A model generated the notes under the pieces. The model did not search any database. It was given only the letters and a program-made list of their open reading frames with translations, and was not told the DNA's origin. A stretch of DNA of 10,000 nt, from contig JBCCFC010000417.1 in NCBI GenBank assembly GCA_039029935.1, positions 1-10,000 of the forward strand. Direction: 5' to 3'. This document shows, in pieces, positions 5,215 to 10,000 of this stretch (within the stretch, counting starts at the first letter, position 1; the number at the start of each line of letters is the position of its first letter). Both the position numbers and the translations under genes were made by a program. Source of the stretch: G039029935 sp039029935 (GTDB lineage Bacteria > Chloroflexota > Anaerolineae > Caldilineales > Caldilineaceae).

Positions 5215-8127
5215 ATGCGACAAACCCTTGCCATTACACGCAAAGAGTTGCAGAGTTACTTTGGCTCGCCGATGGCCCTCATCTTTTTGGGGGTGTTTCT
5301 GGCGGCGACGCTTTTTTCATTCTTTTGGATCGATACATTTTTTGCACGGGGCATTGCAGATGTACGCCCCTTGTTTCGCTGGATGCCACTGCTGTTGATC
5401 TTCCTTGTGGCGGCGTTGACCATGCGCCAATGGAGCGAGGAACAGCAGCAGGGTACGTTGGAAATTTTGTTGACATTGCCGATACGCCCCGTACAGTTGG
5501 TGATCGGCAAATTTTTGGCGGTGATGATTCTGATCATCCTTGCCCTAGCCCTCACGCTCTTTCTACCCTACACGGTGGATAGCTTGGGCAATCTGGATTG
5601 GGGTCCCGCCATTGGGGGCTATCTGGCCGCAATTCTCATGGCCGCAGCCTACGCTGCTATTGGGCTATATATATCGTCACGTACAGACAACCAGATTGTG
5701 GCCTTGATCCTCACAACCGTCGTCTGTGGTCTCTTTTATATGGTCGGTACACGCGGTGTCACCGAGTTTGCGGGCGAGACCATCGGTGGCATCATGCGTG
5801 CGTTTGCCACAGGAAGCCGATTTGAGAGCATTGAACGCGGGGTCGTGGATATCCGTGATCTGGTCTATTACCTCTCATTGGCGATTCTTTTCTTGTCGTT
5901 GAACGTCCTCTCGCTGGACACAAAGCGTTGGAGTGCAGGCGAACACACGGCCAACTATCAGTTCAACGCCCTTCTTGGGACAGGGCTACTGGCCGTCAAC
6001 TTGATTGCGCTCAATGTATGGCTCTACCCACTCAACGGCATTCGCTTGGACATGACCGAAAATCAGGAATATACACTCTCGCCCACGACCGAGGACTTGT
6101 TGGGGAATCTGCAAGAGCCGCTCCTGATTCGTGCCTATTTTAGCGAGCGCACCCATCCACTGCTATCGCCGCTTGTGCCGCGTATCACCGACATGCTCTA
6201 TGAGTACGAGGTGGCGTCACAGGGCAATGTCACGCTTGAAATCGTGGACCCAGCGCAGAATCCTGACCTGGAGGCTGAAGCCAACCAGAGTTATGGTATC
6301 CGTCCCACGCCCTTCCAGATTGCGGGACGCTATGAATCGGGTGTGGTTAACGCTTATTTTAACATTCTCATTCGGTATGGTGACCAGAGTGAAGTCCTCG
6401 GTTTCCAAGATTTGATTGAGGTTGAGCCATACCGAGATGGTCAGCTTGATGTACGGCTGCGCAACTTAGAATATGACCTGACACGCAGTATCAAAAAGAC
6501 GGTCTTTGGCTTCCAAAACATCGAGTCGATTTTGGCGTCGCTGACCTCACCCGCTGAGTTAACGCTCTATGTCACGCCGGATACGCTACCACCAGAGTTG
6601 GCTGATGCAGACATCATCAATACCGTGCAGACTTTGGCCGATGAGATCAGCGTAGAGGCGCAGTCCAGCGCACCGGACAAGTTTACCTTCCGCATTGTGG
6701 ACCCCACTGACCCTAACAGCGAGATGAATCCACAAGCACTGTTGGACACCTATGGCATCCAGCCCTTCCAGCCGCTCTTCTCACCCACATCCTATTACAT
6801 GCACATGATTTTGCAGGTGGGCGACCAAGCATCGTTGATCTATCCAACAGGTGACTTGGGTCCTGCCGAATTACGTACCAGCGTTGAGTCATCGCTTAAA
6901 CGCTTCTCCAGCGGCTTCCTCAAGGTCGTGGGTGTCTGGCAGCCAACCATTGGCCCTGATCCAACATTGGCGCAGTTTGGGCAGACACAACAGCCGCCTT
7001 TCTCAACATGGAACACCATGATCGATCAACTCCGTCAGGATTACGAGGTGCGCCCTGTTGACCTGAGTCTGGGTCAAGTGGCGGCAGACATCGATGTATT
7101 GGTGGTGGTTGCACCACAGGGCATGGATGACCGTGTGCGCTACGCCATCGACCAGTATCTGATGCGCGGTGGTTCTGTCGTGCTGGCGGGTAACAATTAC
7201 ACCGTCAAGGTCGATCCATTCACCGGCGAGCTTGCGCTTGAGCAGGTCCCCGACGGGATGCGCGATGTGCTAGACCACTATGGCATCAATGTTCAGGACA
7301 CGATGGTCATGGACACCTTCAACGAACCTTTCCCGATTACAGTACAGCGAGATGTCGGCGGGTTCACGGTCCAAGAAATTCAGTCGATTCCGTATCCATA
7401 CTTTGTCGATGTCCGCTCGGATGGCATGAGCGATGAGAGTGCGATTATCTCCAATCTGCAAGCGGTGACACTCAACTGGGTATCGCCCGTCAAGGTCGAT
7501 GAGGTCAAAAATAGTGAGCGTGACTGGTCCGTGTTGCTGCAATCAACCGAAGCGTCATGGCGACGAGACAGCACTGATATCCAGCCCAACACCGAGCTAT
7601 ACCCAGAGTATGGTTTTCCATTGGGGGATCAACAAGGCTCTGAAATTTTGGCGGTCTCCGTTCAAGGTAGTTTTAACAGTTTCTTTGCGGACAAGGAATC
7701 ACCACTTGACGGTGAGCCACCACCACCCAACCCCAATGCACCACAGGGTTTACAAAACCCACCACAAGAAGGGCCCACCCCAGCCACCATCGCCCAATCA
7801 CCGGAATCGGCACGGCTGGTGGTGATCGGCAGCGGCTACTTCCTGAACGATACCGTGTTCACTATTTCCTCACAGATTTCCTTTGATGGCTATCTCAACA
7901 GTCTCCAACTGGTACAAAATGCCGTCGATTGGTCTGTTGAAGATTTGGACCTGTTGAGCATCCGCTCGCGTGGGACACACACACGCATCTTAGACCCATT
8001 GCTGCCAGAAGAACAGACGCGTTGGGAGGTATTCAACTACCTGTTCGCCCTGATAGCACTGGTCGTGTTGGGCTTTGTGTGGAACACACGTCGGAAGAAT
8101 GAGCAGCCAATGACGTTGGTCAAGTAG
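5215..8127 (+). CDS. ABC-2 permease fused to GldG-like auxiliary domain
   Basis: This 970-residue inner-membrane protein forms the channel and extracytoplasmic part of the ABC complex. Residues 1-235 are an ABC-2 permease like GldF, starting RQTLAITRKELQSYF. Membrane segments lie at about 21-43, 57-70, 98-118, 131-153, 160-178 and 218-234. A seventh segment (250-271) opens the GldG-like part, marked by IRLDMTENQEYTLSPTTEDL (276-295), and DVLVVVAP and GGSVVLAGN (627-660) are typical of its Rossmann-like core. A proline-rich loop (about 834-856) precedes a final membrane helix (938-956) and a short basic tail. In Bacteroidota GldF and GldG are separate proteins; here they are one chain. Spacing to the ATPase (79 bases) and to the DUF4340 gene (123 bases) supports one operon. 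Gliding, surface export or envelope maintenance are all possible roles. Confidence 0.93.
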   Translation: MRQTLAITRKELQSYFGSPMALIFLGVFLAATLFSFFWIDTFFARGIADVRPLFRWMPLLLIFLVAALTMRQWSEEQQQGTLEILLTLPIRPVQLVIGKFLAVMILIILALALTLFLPYTVDSLGNLDWGPAIGGYLAAILMAAAYAAIGLYISSRTDNQIVALILTTVVCGLFYMVGTRGVTEFAGETIGGIMRAFATGSRFESIERGVVDIRDLVYYLSLAILFLSLNVLSLDTKRWSAGEHTANYQFNALLGTGLLAVNLIALNVWLYPLNGIRLDMTENQEYTLSPTTEDLLGNLQEPLLIRAYFSERTHPLLSPLVPRITDMLYEYEVASQGNVTLEIVDPAQNPDLEAEANQSYGIRPTPFQIAGRYESGVVNAYFNILIRYGDQSEVLGFQDLIEVEPYRDGQLDVRLRNLEYDLTRSIKKTVFGFQNIESILASLTSPAELTLYVTPDTLPPELADADIINTVQTLADEISVEAQSSAPDKFTFRIVDPTDPNSEMNPQALLDTYGIQPFQPLFSPTSYYMHMILQVGDQASLIYPTGDLGPAELRTSVESSLKRFSSGFLKVVGVWQPTIGPDPTLAQFGQTQQPPFSTWNTMIDQLRQDYEVRPVDLSLGQVAADIDVLVVVAPQGMDDRVRYAIDQYLMRGGSVVLAGNNYTVKVDPFTGELALEQVPDGMRDVLDHYGINVQDTMVMDTFNEPFPITVQRDVGGFTVQEIQSIPYPYFVDVRSDGMSDESAIISNLQAVTLNWVSPVKVDEVKNSERDWSVLLQSTEASWRRDSTDIQPNTELYPEYGFPLGDQQGSEILAVSVQGSFNSFFADKESPLDGEPPPPNPNAPQGLQNPPQEGPTPATIAQSPESARLVVIGSGYFLNDTVFTISSQISFDGYLNSLQLVQNAVDWSVEDLDLLSIRSRGTHTRILDPLLPEEQTRWEVFNYLFALIALVVLGFVWNTRRKNEQPMTLVK

Positions 8128-8137
8128 CAGAGATGGG

Positions 8138-8169
8138 GTGTGATAGTGTGATAGTGTGATAGTGTGATA
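8138..8169 (+). repeat. Perfect octamer tandem array
   Basis: Four identical GTGTGATA units run from 8138 to 8169, with a fifth degenerate start (GTGTTAG). The array begins 10 bases after the permease stop codon. Four perfect copies suggest recent expansion or active copying. Confidence 0.95.
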
Positions 8170-8180
8170 GTGTTAGTTAT

Positions 8181-8233
8181 CAACTTTCAACTTTCAACTT
8201 TCAACTTTTCCACCTTTCAACCCTTCAACTCTT
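8181..8233 (+). repeat. Heptamer tandem array upstream of the DUF4340 gene
   Basis: Four perfect CAACTTT units (8181-8208) are followed by degenerate units up to 8233. The unit shares the CAACTT core with the array ahead of the ATPase gene (4118-4180), including an identical 13-base stretch. It ends just before the Shine-Dalgarno sequence. Confidence 0.92.
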
Positions 8234-8236
8234 CAT

Positions 8237-8244
8237 AAGGAGGT
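8237..8244 (+). promoter_or_regulatory. Strong ribosome binding site of the DUF4340 gene
   Basis: AAGGAGGT is a full-length match to the 16S 3' end. From GGAGG to the ATG at 8251 there are seven bases. It is the best ribosome binding site in the window. Confidence 0.85.
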
Positions 8245-8250
8245 ACAACG

Positions 8251-9474
8251 ATGACTGGAAATCGACTAAAAATTACCCCGATCAACGTGGCCTTGGTGGT
8301 GCTGATGTTGATTCAGTTGGGGGCAATTGCATTACTTTATTGGCCCAGTGCCGAGGCGACGGAGAGCAGTCCGCTGCTGGGTGAGTTGAGTGCGGAAGAT
8401 ATCAATGAACTGGTTGTGACCAACGACAGTGAGAATTCATTGCGGCTGGTGCAGACGGGCAGCGGTTGGGTGCTGGCAGACCGTGATAATTTCCCGGCCA
8501 ATCCAACCAAGGTTGAGGAAATTGTCGACAAGTTGGTGGCGATGGAGACCAATCGGCTGGTGACACAGACCGATGCCAGTCACAATCGGCTACAGGTGGC
8601 GGCGGACAGCTTTGCAGGCAAAATCGACATCACGATTGATGGCGAGAAGCAGACAGTCTATGTTGGTTCCGCCCCTAGCACAGGGGCAACCCATGTCCGG
8701 CTGGATGGCGAATCGGCCACATACCTGACCGATGGCATTGCCGCATGGGAGCTAAATCCTCAAATTTCAAGCTGGATCGACACGCTCTATTTTGAGACAG
8801 ACCGCAACACCGTCACCGAATTTCGGCTGACAAACGCCAACGGTGACTTCACCTTTGCGCGCGAGAATGCAGACAGCGGCTGGACCCAACAGGGCTTGCT
8901 CATGGGGTCCCTGGATGACACCGAAGTCAACACACTGCTTGGTCGTGTCGTCAACATCCGTATGCGTGAGCCGCTGGGTAAAAGCGCGCAGCCCGACTAC
9001 GGCATGGATGCACCGCTGGCAACCGTAACTTTGATCACGACGAATACAGGCTCTGATGGCACTGAGGGTGCAAGCGAAGCCATAACGATTGAGCTTGGTG
9101 CAACCGATGATGAGGGCAACTATGCCATGAAATCGTCTGGCTCTGAGTATTATGTGAGTGTGGCTGCGTTTACGGGCGATGCGCTGGTGGAGGCAACGCA
9201 GGATGGGTTCTTGGCTGAGGAAGAAGAACCTGCGCCGACGCCGGAGCCTGTGCCGACAGAAGAGCCTGTTGTAGAGCCAACGCCTGAGCCGACGCCTGAG
9301 CCAACGGTTGCCACAGAGGGTGATGATGCTCAGGGTGATGATGCCGAGGAGAATGATGAAGGTGCTGCCCAGGCGGATGGTGAGGGTGCTGCGGCTGAAG
9401 GTGAATCAGCGTCTGATAGCGCAGTGTCCGGTGAAGGGGATGGCGAAGGGAAGGATGTGCAGTCTAGCGAATAG
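8251..9474 (+). CDS. DUF4340-type membrane-anchored protein with acidic tail
   Basis: This 407-residue protein has one N-terminal membrane helix (about 11-31, after a basic start MTGNRLK), so the rest should lie outside the cytoplasm. Residues ~40-310 read as DUF4340-like repeated beta units: ELVVTNDSENSLRLVQTGSG, then WVLADRDNFPANPTKVEEIV, and a second copy of the pattern at FRLTNANGDFTFARE. Genes of this family regularly follow GldA/GldF/GldG-like ABC genes, which supports the call and a role as accessory subunit. Residues 323-407 form an unusual tail: Glu-rich TPEP repeats, then an Asp/Glu/Gly/Ala/Ser stretch with a single lysine. The molecular function of DUF4340 is not established. The stop lies 14 bases from the stop of a convergent gene. 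Confidence 0.85.
   Translation: MTGNRLKITPINVALVVLMLIQLGAIALLYWPSAEATESSPLLGELSAEDINELVVTNDSENSLRLVQTGSGWVLADRDNFPANPTKVEEIVDKLVAMETNRLVTQTDASHNRLQVAADSFAGKIDITIDGEKQTVYVGSAPSTGATHVRLDGESATYLTDGIAAWELNPQISSWIDTLYFETDRNTVTEFRLTNANGDFTFARENADSGWTQQGLLMGSLDDTEVNTLLGRVVNIRMREPLGKSAQPDYGMDAPLATVTLITTNTGSDGTEGASEAITIELGATDDEGNYAMKSSGSEYYVSVAAFTGDALVEATQDGFLAEEEEPAPTPEPVPTEEPVVEPTPEPTPEPTVATEGDDAQGDDAEENDEGAAQADGEGAAAEGESASDSAVSGEGDGEGKDVQSSE
9229..9306 (+). repeat. Pro-Glu-Thr repeat coding region in the DUF4340 protein
   Basis: Residues 327-352 are made of PTPEP/PTEEP words, ending in two exact TPEP copies. At DNA level these are imperfect repeats of CCNACGCCNGAG. It is probably an extended, negatively charged spacer joining the folded domain to the acidic tail. 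Confidence 0.7.
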
Positions 9475-9488
9475 CTACTGCAATGGAC

Positions 9489-10000
9489 TCACCAATCCTC
9501 CTGTACCCAAAAGACCGCTGTGGCTAAGACACCACCTGCAAATGGTCCCAACAAATAGAGCCATGTATGGGCGAGTGTTCCGTTGCCAAGCAGTGTATGG
9601 ATGATGGCAGGGCCTAGCCCGACAGCAGGGTTGTATGCACCGCCAGAAATACCACCGCCAGTGTAGGCAATGGCAATCACGGTAAAGCCAATGGCAATGC
9701 CGTAGAAGCCATTGCCCACTGTTCCTTGGGCTTTTGCCACATTCAGGATAACCAAAACCAGGGCAAAGGTGAAAAGGATTTCGACCAATAGGACGCCAAC
9801 GAGGGAGATCGATGGGTTCGGCATGGGGGCAAAAGTTTCGCCCAGAATGGTGTAGACTGTGACACTGGCAAGTAGCGCAGCCAACATTTGCGCGACAAGA
9901 TACCACAGCGCATCGACGGCAGACATGTCGTTACGTATCCACGCCGCCAATGTTACCGCAGGGTTGTAGTGGGCGTCCGAAATATGGCCGCCCATGTAGA
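9489..10000 (-). CDS. Aquaporin/MIP family channel, N-terminus outside the window
   Basis: The frame runs off the right edge. The visible 168+ residues cover the protein from the first half-helix loop to the C-terminus; the upstream codon reads Tyr, so the Met at 9993-9995 is internal. The first NPA box is HISDAHYNPAVT and the second is ISGGAYNPAVGLGPA, with four hydrophobic segments around them. This fits the six-helix, two-half-helix fold of passive water or small-solute channels in the inner membrane. Aligned by eye on E. coli AqpZ, with equal spacing from the helix-5 Gly to the second NPA, the filter positions His174, Thr183 and Arg189 read Ala, Gly and Val. The pore is thus neither classic AqpZ nor GlpF. 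Permeant unknown. Confidence 0.9.
   Translation of the reverse strand, partial: YMGGHISDAHYNPAVTLAAWIRNDMSAVDALWYLVAQMLAALLASVTVYTILGETFAPMPNPSISLVGVLLVEILFTFALVLVILNVAKAQGTVGNGFYGIAIGFTVIAIAYTGGGISGGAYNPAVGLGPAIIHTLLGNGTLAHTWLYLLGPFAGGVLATAVFWVQEDW

Noticed and set aside
9475..9906. 143-codon leftward frame overlapping the aquaporin gene
   Set aside because: It is rich in Cys, His, Arg and Trp, a sign of an out-of-frame reading. The frame with two NPA boxes is the real one.

Overview
The window looks like chromosomal DNA of a member of the Chloroflexota, most likely an Anaerolineae/Caldilineae-type or related filamentous lineage. This is an inference from gene content, not from a marker gene. 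Three things point there: a secreted subtilisin with a long TPxP linker and a C-terminal hydrophobic LPVIKR ending, a style common in secreted Chloroflexota proteins; a Gld-type ABC module whose permease and auxiliary parts are fused; and intergenic spacers filled with 7- and 8-base tandem repeats. I see no phage, integrase, transposase, tRNA, rRNA or CRISPR array.

Layout. Positions 1-60 hold a strong intrinsic terminator for a rightward gene that ends outside the window. A leftward D-2-hydroxyacid dehydrogenase of the SerA type fills 172-1131. A 299-base spacer (1132-1430) with a GC-rich palindrome and a short tandem repeat separates it from a rightward, secreted, multidomain S8 protease (1431-3500). 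A 702-base, rather AT-rich gap follows (3501-4202). It contains no convincing gene, but has three inverted-repeat structures, a 70-base-spaced pair of hairpin motifs and an exact TATAAT box.

Positions 4203-9474 form a three-gene rightward operon: an ABC ATPase of the GldA/ABC-2 type; a 970-residue fusion of an ABC-2 permease (GldF-like) with a GldG-like auxiliary domain; and a membrane-anchored DUF4340-type protein with a very acidic, proline-rich tail. Together they should form one inner-membrane ABC complex with a large extracytoplasmic part. Its substrate is unknown. In gliding Bacteroidota the GldA/F/G homologues support motility, but nothing here proves that role. The spacers ahead of all three genes carry heptamer and/or octamer tandem arrays, and one array runs into the 3' end of the ATPase gene.

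The window ends with the 3' part of a leftward aquaporin-family gene (9489 to beyond 10000). It converges on the operon with only 14 bases between stop codons. Its second NPA box lacks the usual selectivity-filter arginine.
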